Positions 47,102 to 56,043 of a stretch of 64,000 nucleotides of DNA are shown here, piece after piece (the first letter of the stretch is position 1; each line of letters starts with the position of its first letter). The translations under genes were made by a program, and so were the position numbers. The notes under the pieces are model-generated. The model did no database searches. It was not told the origin of the DNA and saw nothing but the letters and a program-made list of their open reading frames with translations. The DNA comes from Streptomyces hyderabadensis (GTDB taxonomy: Bacteria > Actinomycetota > Actinomycetes > Streptomycetales > Streptomycetaceae), in NCBI RefSeq assembly GCF_020404845.1, contig NZ_JAIOJZ010000028.1, forward strand, positions 1 to 64,000, read 5' to 3'.

Positions 47102-48041
47102 GATACCCGAGCTGAGCCCGGCTCTCGCTGCCGAGGGTGGCGGCGAGTTTGGCGATGTGGACGCGTGCGGTGCGGACGTTCATGCCGAGGCGGTCGGCGA
47201 TGTCTGCGTCGGTGTGGCCTTCGATGAGGAGGGCGGCGATGGCGCGTTGGCGGGGGGTGATGCCGTTGAGGGTGGGTTGTTGGACGGCTTGGGGGTGCAT
47301 GGGGGTGGCGAGGTGCCAGAGGCGGTCGAAGGTGTTGACGAAGTAGGCGATAAGGGCGGGGTGCCGCACTTCGAGGGCGAGTGAGCGGTCGGCGCTGGCG
47401 GGGATGAAGGCGACGGTGCGGTCGACGACGATGAGCCGTTCGGTGACCTCGTCGAGCGTGCGGGCCTCGACGTCGCCGGTCAGCTGCTCGTAGCGGGCGA
47501 GCACGTGTGGAGCGTGCCGGTAGGTGTGTTGGTAGAGGGTGCGGATACGCCCCCCTCGGTCGAGGAAAGCCTGGTCGCGCTGGAGCGATCGCAGGTTGTC
47601 CTGCCGCGGCGGAGCATTGGGGCCCTGGTACGGCTGGATGGTCAGCGCCTGCTCCGTGGCGTCGGCCAGAGCGTCGGCGATGGCCCGGCTGATCTGCTCC
47701 TTCCCTGTCACCAGCAGGAGCGCGGTGACGTCCGCTGCCTCGGAGGACTCCTCGCGTATCAGCGGCGCGAAGGCCTTCACCAGTTGCTCTTCGCGCCGGC
47801 GTTCGTCGGCGATGCGTCGGCCCGAGGCTCGCAGCAGGCTGTGCAGCGCTGCCATCGGAGAGGCCGGTTCGAGCCGGTCCGGGTCGTCGGGCGCCGGGTG
47901 GAGGAATCCGAAGTCGACCAGGCAGGGCGGCATGCCGGGCACCGGTTGCGTCACATGGCCCTCCTGCAGCGCGCGCTGGTACACCCGCATGCCTGCCGGG
48001 CACATCTCCTCCGGCCCGTGCTCCGGGTGCGACGCCGTCAT
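47064..48041 (-). CDS. LuxR-type regulator with PLD/TrmB-like sensor (paralogue 2)
   Basis: 325 residues from ATG 48041, overlapping the stop of paralogue 3 by ATGA. It shares the same three modules: EEMCPAGMRVYQRALQEGHV and FLHPAPDDPDRLEP; RGGRIRTLYQHTYRHAPHVL and DRTVAFIPASADRSLALEVR; and the HTH IAALLIEGHTDADIADRLGM. Its HTH-coding DNA is almost identical to that of paralogue 3 over ~120 bp, so the two arose by recent duplication or gene conversion. Confidence 0.8.
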   Translation of the reverse strand: MTASHPEHGPEEMCPAGMRVYQRALQEGHVTQPVPGMPPCLVDFGFLHPAPDDPDRLEPASPMAALHSLLRASGRRIADERRREEQLVKAFAPLIREESSEAADVTALLLVTGKEQISRAIADALADATEQALTIQPYQGPNAPPRQDNLRSLQRDQAFLDRGGRIRTLYQHTYRHAPHVLARYEQLTGDVEARTLDEVTERLIVVDRTVAFIPASADRSLALEVRHPALIAYFVNTFDRLWHLATPMHPQAVQQPTLNGITPRQRAIAALLIEGHTDADIADRLGMNVRTARVHIAKLAATLGSESRAQLGYLIGRSGILDREG

Positions 48042-49066
48042 TGCTCGACTTCCCGTTGTCCGAGGATTCCCGACTCGGCGATCAAATAGCCGAGTTGTGC
48101 GCGGCTCTCGCTGCCGAGGGTGGCGGCGAGTTTGGCGATGTGGACGCGTGCGGTGCGGACGTTCATGCCGAGGCGGTCGGCGATGTCGGCGTCGGTGTGG
48201 CCTTCGACGAGGAGGGAGGCGATGGTGCGTTGACGCGATGTGACGCCGTTCAGGGATCGGTGTTGGGCCGCCTGTGGATGCATCGGAGTAGCGAGCCGCC
48301 AGAGACGCTCGAAGGTGGTCACGAAATAGTCGATGAGAGCGGGGTGGCGGACTTCGAGCGCGAGTGAGCGGTCGGCGTTGGCGGGGATGAAGGCGATCCG
48401 GCGGTCGACGACGATGAGGCGATCGGTCACCTCGTCCAGGGAGCGCGCCTCGGCGTCTCCGCGCAGTTGCTCGTAGCGGGCGCGGACCAACGGCAGGTGA
48501 CGCTGCGTATGCTGGTAGAGGGTGCGAATCCGCCCACCGCGGTCGAGCATTTCCTGATCACGTTGCAAGGACAGGTGCTGGGACTGGCGTCCGCGCTGAT
48601 CGCCGTAGTGGGCGTTGGGTTGGATGCACAGCAGTTCGTTGGTGGCATCCGCCATTGCTTCGCTGATGGCTTCGTTGATCTGCGGGACGCCGCTGAGGAC
48701 GCGTACGGCCGCGGCGTCGCCACCGGCCGTACGTCGGCCGTCCACCTGCATCAACGGTTCGAACGTCGCGGACAGCCGGGCTTCCCGCCGCCTTTCCTCG
48801 GCGATGCGCTGTGCGGATACGTCCAGCATCCGGTGCAGGGCGACGGCCGGAGCGACCGGCTCCAGCCAGTCGGGTTCGCCGACGCGAGGCTGCAGCAGTC
48901 CATATGCCGTCAGGCAGGGCGCCGCGGCAGCCTCTGAGTCCGGTACGCGGCCCTCACGCAGTGCCTGGGTGTACAGCAGTGTTCCGGCGGTGCAGAGATC
49001 TTCGGGACCGTGCTCCGGATGCGTCTCGTGCGGTGCCGCCGTGGGCTCGCGTGCCTCCCCCGTCAC
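48038..49066 (-). CDS. LuxR-type regulator with PLD/TrmB-like sensor (paralogue 3)
   Basis: 342 residues from GTG 49066, which overlaps the stop of paralogue 4 (GTGA). Modules: EDLCTAGTLLYTQALREGRV, PCLTAYGLLQPRVGEPDWLE; LSGVPQINEAISEAMADATN, RGGRIRTLYQHTQRHLPLVR, DRRIAFIPANADRSLALEVR; HTH IASLLVEGHTDADIADRLGM, RTARVHIAKLAATLGSESR. Middle gene of a coupled three-gene operon. Confidence 0.8.
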   Translation of the reverse strand: MTGEAREPTAAPHETHPEHGPEDLCTAGTLLYTQALREGRVPDSEAAAAPCLTAYGLLQPRVGEPDWLEPVAPAVALHRMLDVSAQRIAEERRREARLSATFEPLMQVDGRRTAGGDAAAVRVLSGVPQINEAISEAMADATNELLCIQPNAHYGDQRGRQSQHLSLQRDQEMLDRGGRIRTLYQHTQRHLPLVRARYEQLRGDAEARSLDEVTDRLIVVDRRIAFIPANADRSLALEVRHPALIDYFVTTFERLWRLATPMHPQAAQHRSLNGVTSRQRTIASLLVEGHTDADIADRLGMNVRTARVHIAKLAATLGSESRAQLGYLIAESGILGQREVEQ

Positions 49067-50073
49067 AGGCCGTGCCCGTTGGTGACGCCCTGGTCGTCCT
49101 GCTCCAGGAGCCCCGACTGGGCGATGAGGTAACCCAGCTGAGCGCGACTGCCGCTCCCTAGTGCGGAGGCCAGTTTGGCGATGTGCGCGCGGCACGTGCG
49201 CACGTTCATGCCCAGGCGCCGGGCGATCGCCTCGTCGACGTGGCCTTCGACCAGAAGCTTGGCTATGGAGTGCTGGATGTCGGTGATGCCGTCGGGCGCC
49301 GTCTCGTAGGGGGCGCCGGCGGTGAGCGGCACTGCTCGCCCCCAGATGAACTCGAACACCTTGATCAGATAACGGACCAGCCCGGGGTGGCGGATTTCCA
49401 GCGCGACCTGCCGGTCGTCCCGGATGGGGATGAAAGCCACGGTCTCGTCGCAGATGATGAGTCGCTCGACGAGCTCGTCGATGGTGCGGTACTCGGCTTT
49501 CCCGTTCGGGAACTGGTCCACGTAGGCCATGCGTTCGGGGCTGTACCGTGCCGTGTGCTGATAGAGGGTGCGGATGCGTACCCCACGGTCGACCAGCGTC
49601 CTGTCGCGCTCCAGTCCCTCGATGAGCCTGCGCTCGGGGTGCCGGGCACTCGGCTGGACCGTGAGCATCTCCACCACGCACTGGTCCGTGGCCAGGTCAA
49701 GGGCCGCGTTGATGCGGTCGAGCCCCTCCAGGACGGTGATCGAGTGGGTTGGTGCCGCACCCTGCGCGCTGAGGGCCATGAAGGGTTCGAAGGCCGCAGC
49801 AAGCTCGATCGAGGTGCGTCGACGCTCCGATATCTCGTGCTCAATCGGATTCAGCCGCCGCGCGAGGGCGACCGCCGGAGACACGGGCAGGAGCCAGTTG
49901 GCATCGTCTGGGTCGGGGTGCAGGAGTGCGAACTCCATCAGACAGGGGACCGGATCCGCCTCGCTGCGGGCGACACGTCCGGTGCGCAGGGCGTTCGCGT
50001 AGAGGCGCGCCCCCGCCTCACACAGTTCAGTAACTGCATGGGGATGTGTCGCTTTGGTCTGATTTGTTGTCAA
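49063..50073 (-). CDS. LuxR-type regulator with PLD/TrmB-like sensor (paralogue 4)
   Basis: 336 residues from TTG 50073, with GGTGGAG at good spacing. Modules: TELCEAGARLYANALRTGRV, PCLMEFALLHPDPDDANWLL; LEGLDRINAALDLATDQCVV, RGVRIRTLYQHTARYSPERM, DETVAFIPIRDDRQVALEIR; HTH IAKLLVEGHVDEAIARRLGM, RTCRAHIAKLASALGSGSR. It heads the minus-strand operon and is divergent from the secreted-peptide gene, sharing a 113-bp promoter region with it, so it is the best candidate regulator of that peptide. Confidence 0.82.
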   Translation of the reverse strand: MTTNQTKATHPHAVTELCEAGARLYANALRTGRVARSEADPVPCLMEFALLHPDPDDANWLLPVSPAVALARRLNPIEHEISERRRTSIELAAAFEPFMALSAQGAAPTHSITVLEGLDRINAALDLATDQCVVEMLTVQPSARHPERRLIEGLERDRTLVDRGVRIRTLYQHTARYSPERMAYVDQFPNGKAEYRTIDELVERLIICDETVAFIPIRDDRQVALEIRHPGLVRYLIKVFEFIWGRAVPLTAGAPYETAPDGITDIQHSIAKLLVEGHVDEAIARRLGMNVRTCRAHIAKLASALGSGSRAQLGYLIAQSGLLEQDDQGVTNGHGL

Positions 50074-50186
50074 ATCTCCACCCCCCAGGGTCCTGAACGT
50101 GCAGGAACATGATGCACCGATTGTGTGGCCATGACGTGCCTATATGAGCCATCGTCTTATCCGACGGGGGAAGAGGGGACCTTCAA
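50074..50186. promoter_or_regulatory. Divergent promoter region, regulator operon / peptide operon
   Basis: 113 bp between TTG 50073 and GTG 50187. It is AT-richer than its surroundings, with TCCTGAACGTGCAGGA (inverted CCTG/CAGG) at about 50091-50106 and a TATATGAGCC stretch near 50141-50150 that could be a -10 region for the peptide gene. GAAGAGGGG at 50170-50178 is the peptide ribosome site. Confidence 0.5.
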
Positions 50187-50396
50187 GTGAGGACGAAGCT
50201 GGCTATGTCTAAGAGAATGCTTCGCTCGGTGCTTGTCGCCGCCTTCTCCGCCGTTGTGGCCTTCGGAACTCTGAGTGGCCTCTCCGTGGCGAAGGGCGAT
50301 GCCCGAGCGGACAGCGTCTGGTCGCTTACGACGGTGACCGCTACGCCTGCTGGCGCGGACGGGGAAGCTCTCACAGACGACAGTGTGTGGTCTTGA
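50187..50396 (+). CDS. Secreted pre-peptide with terminal DSVWS repeats
   Basis: 69 residues from GTG 50187 (an ATG at 50205, codon 7, is also usable). A signal peptide has a basic n-region (SKRMLR), a hydrophobic core (SVLVAAFSAVVAFGTLSGL) and a predicted cut after DARA. The mature 28-mer then begins exactly with DSVWS and ends exactly with DSVWS, with a Thr/Ala/Gly-rich centre. There is no Cys, so no disulfide or thioether is expected. The stop is one base before the ATG of the Rieske-like gene. I do not recognise a named family; a signalling or modified peptide is inferred. Confidence 0.78.
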   Translation: MRTKLAMSKRMLRSVLVAAFSAVVAFGTLSGLSVAKGDARADSVWSLTTVTATPAGADGEALTDDSVWS

Positions 50397-50397
50397 C

Positions 50398-50733
50398 ATG
50401 ACGACTCCACCCGATGACCGCTCCTTCCGGCGAGAAATGGCCACCGCCTACCGCTCCGGCTGGCACTTCATCGACCTGGTCACCGCGATCCCGCACGCCG
50501 GTGACTCCCTGATGGTGACCGTCTTCGGCGAGCCGGTCGTCGTCACGCTGGACGAGGACGGCGACGTGCGTGCGTACCGGTGTCTGCGGCGGCCTCGGGG
50601 GGCGCCGCAGCCCGTCCGGTGTGCCATCCGGTACGGAATGATCTTTGTGAACCTGGACCAGCGGGACCACCGGCTCGAGCAGCCGGAGGCCCCCGAAGTG
50701 AGGACCATCTCGGCCACCCCCCGCAGTGCCTGA
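50398..50733 (+). CDS. Rieske-like protein lacking iron-sulfur ligands
   Basis: 111 residues from ATG 50398. The sequence follows the N-terminal Rieske domain of ring-hydroxylating oxygenases: SGWHFIDLVTAIPHAGDSLM, FGEPVVVTLDEDGDVRAYR and PVRCAIRYGMIFVNLDQ. At the first cluster loop, normally CxHRG, it reads CLRRPRGA, so the His is gone. The second loop (CxxH) is deleted, and the protein jumps from RGAPQ to PVRC. It therefore cannot hold a [2Fe-2S] cluster and lacks the catalytic domain. One nt separates it from the peptide gene, suggesting it binds or processes that peptide or acts in the same pathway. Confidence 0.75.
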   Translation: MTTPPDDRSFRREMATAYRSGWHFIDLVTAIPHAGDSLMVTVFGEPVVVTLDEDGDVRAYRCLRRPRGAPQPVRCAIRYGMIFVNLDQRDHRLEQPEAPEVRTISATPRSA

Positions 50734-50778
50734 CGCGATTCCCCCGTCGTAACAAATCGCTCAGGTGCTTCCCCCCGG

Positions 50779-50817
50779 CAGCGGCGTCACCGTGACCTGA
50801 ACACGGTGACGCCGCTG
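50779..50817 (+). terminator. Terminator of the peptide operon
   Basis: Perfect 16-bp stem (50779-50794 with 50802-50817) and a 7-nt loop, 46 nt beyond the stop. Confidence 0.85.
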
Positions 50818-50955
50818 TCGCATGTGCGGACATCTCGCGACACCAGCCGGTTCCGCGACTGGCCGAAAAGGCACTCGTGCGGTGCGGCCCGTTCACTGCC
50901 GCGTCACCCGCCCCCCTGAGCCTCGGCGTCTCCCGGGGAGAATTGCGGCTCCCGA

Positions 50956-50976
50956 CTTGAGTGGGGCAGGCTCAAC
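50956..50976 (+). promoter_or_regulatory. HspR operator (HAIR) upstream of clpB
   Basis: CTTGAGT-N7-GCTCAAC, followed by TACGCT (50983-50988) as candidate -10. It puts clpB under the HspR encoded at 44145. Confidence 0.88.
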
Positions 50977-51025
50977 TTTGTGTACGCTGGATGAGTCAGC
51001 ACTACGCGAGGAGGAGAGCCAGAAC

Positions 51026-53623
51026 GTGGACGCCGAGCTGACCAACCGGAGCCGGGACGCGATCAACGCGGCCAGCAACCGGGCCGTGACCGAGGGAAAC
51101 GCCGACCTCACCCCCGCCCACCTGCTCCTTGCGCTGCTCCAGGGGCAGGACAACGAGAACATCACCGACCTGCTCGTCGCCGTCGAGGCCGACCTCGCCG
51201 CCGTGCGCTCCGGCGCCGAGCGCATCGTCGCCGGGCTGCCCAGCGTGACCGGGTCCACCGTCGCGCCCCCGCAACCCAGCCGTGAGATGCTCGCCGTGGT
51301 CGCCGACGCCCAGGCACGCGCCAAGGAACTCGGGGACGAGTACCTCTCCACCGAGCACCTGCTCCTCGGCATCGCCGCGAAGGGCGGCGCGGCCGGTGAG
51401 GTACTGGAGGGGCAGGGAGCCAGTGCGAAGAAGCTGCAGGAGGCCTTCCGCAAGGCGAGGGGAGGGCGCCGGGTGACCACGCCCGACCCCGAGGGGCAGT
51501 ACAAGGCGCTGGAGAAGTTCGGCACCGACCTCACCGCCGCCGCCCGGGACGGAAAGCTCGACCCCGTCATCGGGCGCGACCAGGAGATCCGCCGGGTGGT
51601 CCAGGTGCTCAGCCGGCGGACCAAGAACAACCCCGTGCTCATCGGCGAGCCCGGCGTCGGCAAGACCGCCGTCGTCGAAGGGCTCGCCCAGCGGATCGTC
51701 AAGGGCGACGTGCCCGAGTCGCTGAAGGACAAGCGGCTGGTCGCGCTGGACCTCGGCGCCATGGTCGCCGGGGCCAAGTACCGCGGCGAGTTCGAGGAGC
51801 GGCTCAAGACCGTCCTCGCCGAGATCAAGGACTCCGACGGGCAGGTCGTCACCTTCATCGACGAGCTGCACACCGTCGTCGGCGCCGGCGCGGGCGGCGA
51901 CTCCGCCATGGACGCCGGGAACATGCTCAAGCCGATGCTGGCCCGCGGCGAGCTGCGCATGGTGGGTGCCACCACCCTCGACGAGTACCGGGAGCGGATC
52001 GAGAAGGACCCCGCCCTGGAGCGCCGCTTCCAGCAGGTGCTGGTCGCCGAGCCGACCGTCGAGGACTCCATCGCCATCCTGCGCGGGCTCAAGGGGCGGT
52101 ACGAGGCCCACCACAAGGTGCAGATCGCGGACAGCGCGCTGGTGGCCGCCGCGAGCCTATCCGACCGGTACATCACCTCCCGCTTCCTGCCCGACAAGGC
52201 CATCGACCTGGTCGACGAGGCCGCATCCCGGCTGCGCATGGAGATCGACTCCTCGCCGGTCGAGATCGACGAACTCCAGCGCGCCGTCGACCGGCTGAAG
52301 ATGGAGGAGCTGGCGATCGGCAAGGAGACCGACGCCGCCTCCCTGGAGCGTCTGGAGCGGCTGCGGCGCGACCTCGCCGACAAGGAGGAGGAGCTGCGCG
52401 GCCTCACCGCCCGCTGGGAGAAGGAGAAGAAGTCCCTCAACCGGGTCGGCGAGCTGAAGGAGAAGCTCGACGAACTGCGCGGGCAGGCCGAGCGCGCCCA
52501 GCGCGACGGCGACTTCGACACCGCCAGCAAGCTGCTGTACGGCGAGATCCCCACCCTGGAGCGCGACCTGGAGGCCGCCTCCGAGGCGGAGGAGGAGGTC
52601 GCCCGGGACACCATGGTCAAGGAGGAGGTCGGCGCCGACGACATCGCCGACGTCGTCGCCTCCTGGACCGGCATCCCCGCCGGGCGGCTGCTGGAGGGCG
52701 AGACGCAGAAGCTGCTGCGCATGGAGGACGAGCTGGGCAAGCGGCTCATCGGCCAGACCGAGGCCGTGCGGGCCGTCTCCGACGCCGTACGCCGCTCCCG
52801 GGCCGGGATCGCCGACCCGGACCGCCCGACCGGGTCCTTCCTCTTCCTCGGCCCCACCGGTGTCGGCAAGACCGAGCTGGCCAAGGCGCTCGCCGACTTC
52901 CTCTTCGACGACGAGCGGGCCATGGTCCGCATCGACATGTCCGAGTACAGCGAGAAGCACAGCGTCGCCCGGCTGGTCGGCGCCCCGCCCGGATACGTCG
53001 GCTACGAGGAGGGCGGCCAGCTCACCGAGGCCGTGCGGCGGCGGCCGTACACCGTCGTGCTGCTCGACGAGGTGGAGAAGGCGCACCCCGAGGTCTTCGA
53101 CATCCTGCTCCAGGTGCTGGACGACGGGCGCCTCACCGACGGGCAGGGCCGCACCGTCGACTTCCGCAACACCATCCTGGTGCTCACCTCCAACCTGGGC
53201 AGCCAGTACCTGGTCGACCCGACCACCGGCGAGGCGGAGAAGAAGGAGCAGGTGCTGGAGGTGGTCCGGGCCTCCTTCAAGCCGGAGTTCCTCAACCGGC
53301 TCGACGACCTGGTGGTCTTCTCGGCCCTCAGCAAGGACGAGCTGAGCCGGATCGCCCGGCTCCAGATCGACGGCCTGGCCCGGCGGCTCGCCGAGCGCCG
53401 CCTCACCCTGGAGGTCACCGACGAGGCCCTCGGCTGGCTCGCGGAGGAGGGCAACGATCCGGCCTACGGCGCCCGGCCGCTGCGCCGCCTCGTGCAGACC
53501 GCGATCGGCGACCGGCTCGCCCGGGAGATCCTCTCCGGTGAGATCAAGGACGGCGACACGGTCCGCGTGGACCGCTTCGGCGACGACCTGATCGTGGGAC
53601 CGGCGAGCGGCAAGACGCTGTGA
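51026..53623 (+). CDS. clpB: Disaggregase ClpB (AAA+ chaperone)
   Basis: 865 residues from GTG 51026, preceded by GAGGAGAG. An N-terminal Clp repeat domain is followed by AAA module 1 (GEPGVGKT, ~206), a long charged coiled-coil middle domain (residues ~400-525) and AAA module 2 (GPTGVGKT, ~609; Walker [13 protein letters not shown]). It rescues aggregated proteins with DnaK/DnaJ/GrpE. Heat-inducible through the HAIR site. Confidence 0.98.
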   Translation: MDAELTNRSRDAINAASNRAVTEGNADLTPAHLLLALLQGQDNENITDLLVAVEADLAAVRSGAERIVAGLPSVTGSTVAPPQPSREMLAVVADAQARAKELGDEYLSTEHLLLGIAAKGGAAGEVLEGQGASAKKLQEAFRKARGGRRVTTPDPEGQYKALEKFGTDLTAAARDGKLDPVIGRDQEIRRVVQVLSRRTKNNPVLIGEPGVGKTAVVEGLAQRIVKGDVPESLKDKRLVALDLGAMVAGAKYRGEFEERLKTVLAEIKDSDGQVVTFIDELHTVVGAGAGGDSAMDAGNMLKPMLARGELRMVGATTLDEYRERIEKDPALERRFQQVLVAEPTVEDSIAILRGLKGRYEAHHKVQIADSALVAAASLSDRYITSRFLPDKAIDLVDEAASRLRMEIDSSPVEIDELQRAVDRLKMEELAIGKETDAASLERLERLRRDLADKEEELRGLTARWEKEKKSLNRVGELKEKLDELRGQAERAQRDGDFDTASKLLYGEIPTLERDLEAASEAEEEVARDTMVKEEVGADDIADVVASWTGIPAGRLLEGETQKLLRMEDELGKRLIGQTEAVRAVSDAVRRSRAGIADPDRPTGSFLFLGPTGVGKTELAKALADFLFDDERAMVRIDMSEYSEKHSVARLVGAPPGYVGYEEGGQLTEAVRRRPYTVVLLDEVEKAHPEVFDILLQVLDDGRLTDGQGRTVDFRNTILVLTSNLGSQYLVDPTTGEAEKKEQVLEVVRASFKPEFLNRLDDLVVFSALSKDELSRIARLQIDGLARRLAERRLTLEVTDEALGWLAEEGNDPAYGARPLRRLVQTAIGDRLAREILSGEIKDGDTVRVDRFGDDLIVGPASGKTL

Positions 53624-53794
53624 CCGACCGCACGGCCCGCCCCGGCGATCCGCCCTTCGGGTTGCCGGGGCGCCGAGCGGGGTACCCGACTGGCCGGATC
53701 GAGTCAGCCGAGGGCTGACAGGCCCCCGACGGGCTTGCCACGCCCCTCCCCGCATGGGGGAGGATGGCCGGATCCGTACGAAGGGAAATTCACG

Positions 53795-54331
53795 GTGAGC
53801 ATCGACCCGTCCTCGATTCCGAACTTCGGGGGCAAGCAGCCCGAGCCGCAGCCCCAAGGACCGGCGGGCCCCGTCGTCCCGGATCAGGATCTTGTGAAGC
53901 AGCTCCTCGACCAGATGGAGCTGAAGTACGTCGTCGACGACGAGGGCGACCTCGCGGCGCCGTGGGAGCAGTTCCGTACGTACTTCATGTTCCGCGGCGA
54001 GGGCGACCAGCAGGTCTTCTCGGTGCGGACGTTCTACGACCGGCCCCACCAGATCGACGAGAAGCCCCAGCTCCTGGAGTCGGTCGACGACTGGAACCGG
54101 CGCACCCTGTGGCCCAAGGTGTACTCCCACACCCACGACGACGGCACCGTCCGCCTGATCGGCGAGGCGCAGATGCTGATCGGCATGGGCGTCAGCCTGG
54201 AGCACTTCGTCTCCTCGACGGTCAGCTGGGTGCGGGCCGCCATCGAGTTCGACCGGTGGCTCGTGGAGCAGCTCGGCCTGGAGCAGGACGTCAACGAGGC
54301 GGAGAAGCCGACCGACGAGGACGGCGAGTAG
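53795..54331 (+). CDS. YbjN-domain protein
   Basis: 178 residues from GTG 53795 with AAGGGA upstream. A Pro/Gln-rich start leads to a YbjN-like alpha/beta fold (VKQLLDQMELKYVVDDEGDL, FRGEGDQQVFSVRTFYDRP, NRRTLWPKVYSHTHDDGTVR). Related proteins modulate stress responses or act as chaperone-like adaptors; the specific role is unknown. A hairpin terminator follows. Confidence 0.85.
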   Translation: MSIDPSSIPNFGGKQPEPQPQGPAGPVVPDQDLVKQLLDQMELKYVVDDEGDLAAPWEQFRTYFMFRGEGDQQVFSVRTFYDRPHQIDEKPQLLESVDDWNRRTLWPKVYSHTHDDGTVRLIGEAQMLIGMGVSLEHFVSSTVSWVRAAIEFDRWLVEQLGLEQDVNEAEKPTDEDGE

Positions 54332-54355
54332 TCCGCCCCCGCGGCTGATCACAGC

Positions 54356-54391
54356 AGAGCCCGGACCCCGGCAGTGCGGGGCCCGGGCTCT
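54356..54391. terminator. Hairpin terminator between convergent genes
   Basis: 15-bp stem with one mismatch (54356-54370 with 54377-54391), serving both the YbjN and aminotransferase genes. Confidence 0.8.
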
Positions 54392-54436
54392 CGTCGTACC
54401 CGGGTCCGCGCGTACCGGGGCACGGTGCGGGCCCGC

Positions 54437-55636
54437 TCACCCCGCCGCCGCCTTCAGCCGCCGCACCGCCTCCTCCAGCACCGAGGCCTGCTTGCAGAAC
54501 GCGAACCGCACGAAGGGCGCGCCCTCCTCCCGGTGGTCGTAGAAGACCGCGTTGGGGACGGCCACGACGCCCGCGCGCTCCGGCAGTGAGCGGCAGAAGG
54601 CGAAGCCGTCGCTGACGCCGAGCGGGCGGATGTCGGTGGTGACGAAGTACGTCCCGGCGGGCCGGTACACCCCGAAGCCCGCCTCGGCCAGCCCCGCCGC
54701 CAGCAGGTCCCGCTTGGCCTCCATGTCGGCCCGGTAGGCGGCGAAGTACGACTCCGGCAGCGCGAGCGCCTCGGCCACCGCGTACTGGAAGGGCCCCGAG
54801 GCCACGTACGTCAGGTACTGCTTGGCCGAGCGGACCGCCGTGAGCAGGGCGGGCGCGGCGGTGACCCAGCCGACCTTCCAGCCGGTGAACGAGAACGTCT
54901 TGCCGGCCGACCCGATGGTCACCGTGCGCTCCCGCATCCCCGGGAAGGACGCCAGGGGGATGTGCTCGGCGGTGTCGAAGACCAGGTGCTCGTAGACCTC
55001 GTCGGTCACCACCAGCAGGTCCCGCTCCACCGCCAGCTCGGCGATCGCCGCCAGCTCCTGGCGGGTGAGGACCGTGCCCGTCGGGTTGTGCGGGGTGTTC
55101 AGCAGCAGGAGCCGGGTGCGGTCGGTGACGGCGTCGCGCAGCTCGTCCAGGTCCAGGCGGAACGCGCCCTCGTGCGGGCGCAGCGTCACGGGCACGCGGG
55201 TGCCGCCCGCCATCGCGACGCAGGCCGCGTACGAGTCGTAGTACGGCTCCAGCGCGACGACCTCGTCGCCGGGCTCCAGCAGGGCCAGCAGGGCCGCCGC
55301 GATGGCCTCCGTGGCACCGGCGGTGACCAGGACCTCGGTGTCGGGGTCGTAGGACAGGCCGTAGCGGCTCAGCTGGTGGCCGGCGACGGCGGCGCGCAGC
55401 TCGGGGACGCCGGGGCCGGGCGGGTACTGGTTGCCGCGCCCGTCGCGCAGCGCCCGCACGGCGGCCTCGCGGATCTCCTCGGGACCGTCGGTGTCGGGGA
55501 AGCCCTGACCGAGGTTGATCGCCCCGGTCCGCACCGCCAGGGCGGACATCTCGGCGAAGATCGTCGTCCCGAACTCCGCGAGCCGGCGGTTCAGGAGGGG
55601 ACGGGCGCTGGAGCTCATCGAGGTCATGCCGGCCAT
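54437..55636 (-). CDS. PLP-dependent class I/II aminotransferase (DapC/kynurenine-type)
   Basis: 399 residues from ATG 55636. Family motifs: INLGQGFPDTDGPEEI, TAGATEAIAAALLALLEPGD, LLNTPHNPTGTVLT, VVTDEVYEHLVF and the PLP lysine in SAGKTFSFTGWKVGW. It resembles the group annotated as N-succinyldiaminopimelate or kynurenine aminotransferases and transfers amino groups between an amino acid and a 2-oxo acid in the cytoplasm. The exact substrate is not set by sequence alone. Confidence 0.9.
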   Translation of the reverse strand: MAGMTSMSSSARPLLNRRLAEFGTTIFAEMSALAVRTGAINLGQGFPDTDGPEEIREAAVRALRDGRGNQYPPGPGVPELRAAVAGHQLSRYGLSYDPDTEVLVTAGATEAIAAALLALLEPGDEVVALEPYYDSYAACVAMAGGTRVPVTLRPHEGAFRLDLDELRDAVTDRTRLLLLNTPHNPTGTVLTRQELAAIAELAVERDLLVVTDEVYEHLVFDTAEHIPLASFPGMRERTVTIGSAGKTFSFTGWKVGWVTAAPALLTAVRSAKQYLTYVASGPFQYAVAEALALPESYFAAYRADMEAKRDLLAAGLAEAGFGVYRPAGTYFVTTDIRPLGVSDGFAFCRSLPERAGVVAVPNAVFYDHREEGAPFVRFAFCKQASVLEEAVRRLKAAAG

Positions 55637-55743
55637 CCTGCGCCGAGGCTCTGGTCTTCCTCAACTCAGAGCGTTGTCAGAGCCACTTGTTAGATTGCCC
55701 GGTGGATGGAGACCGGTCAGAGAACCTTTGAGGTCCGCGGTCA

Positions 55744-55815
55744 AGAGGGGCGGGCACAAAGGTCCCCGGGAGCCACCTCGGGACTATGTCGCAGGCCGTA
55801 GATCCCCGCCCCTCT
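55744..55815. ncRNA. Candidate structured RNA element
   Basis: An 11-bp closing stem (AGAGGGGCGGG 55744-55754 with CCCGCCCCTCT 55805-55815) encloses 50 nt with a further GTCCC/GGGAC pairing. It lies in the 407-bp gap between divergent genes, where no protein gene is supported. It could be a 5' leader or small RNA; no known RNA family was recognised. Confidence 0.3.
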
Positions 55816-56043
55816 CATCCTCCATCTCCATGAGAGTGCAGGTCAGGGGCCGTTCCCGGTCGAAGACCCTCAGAACTTCCTCAACTCTGCTTTGGGGCGC
55901 GGCGGCGAGGGGCATCCCCCGTTCACGCAACGAGCTTCACGGCGTGATCCACAGGCAATCGATACGCAGCGGGGCATCCGACGGGGGATTGCTTCGGGGG
56001 AGTCCACCGGGCCCGGGTCCGGGGACGGAAGGAGGGTGGAGCC

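Noticed and set aside
50187-50396. Peptide as a lanthipeptide or lasso precursor
   Set aside because: No Cys, an ordinary secretory signal peptide, and no modification enzymes nearby.
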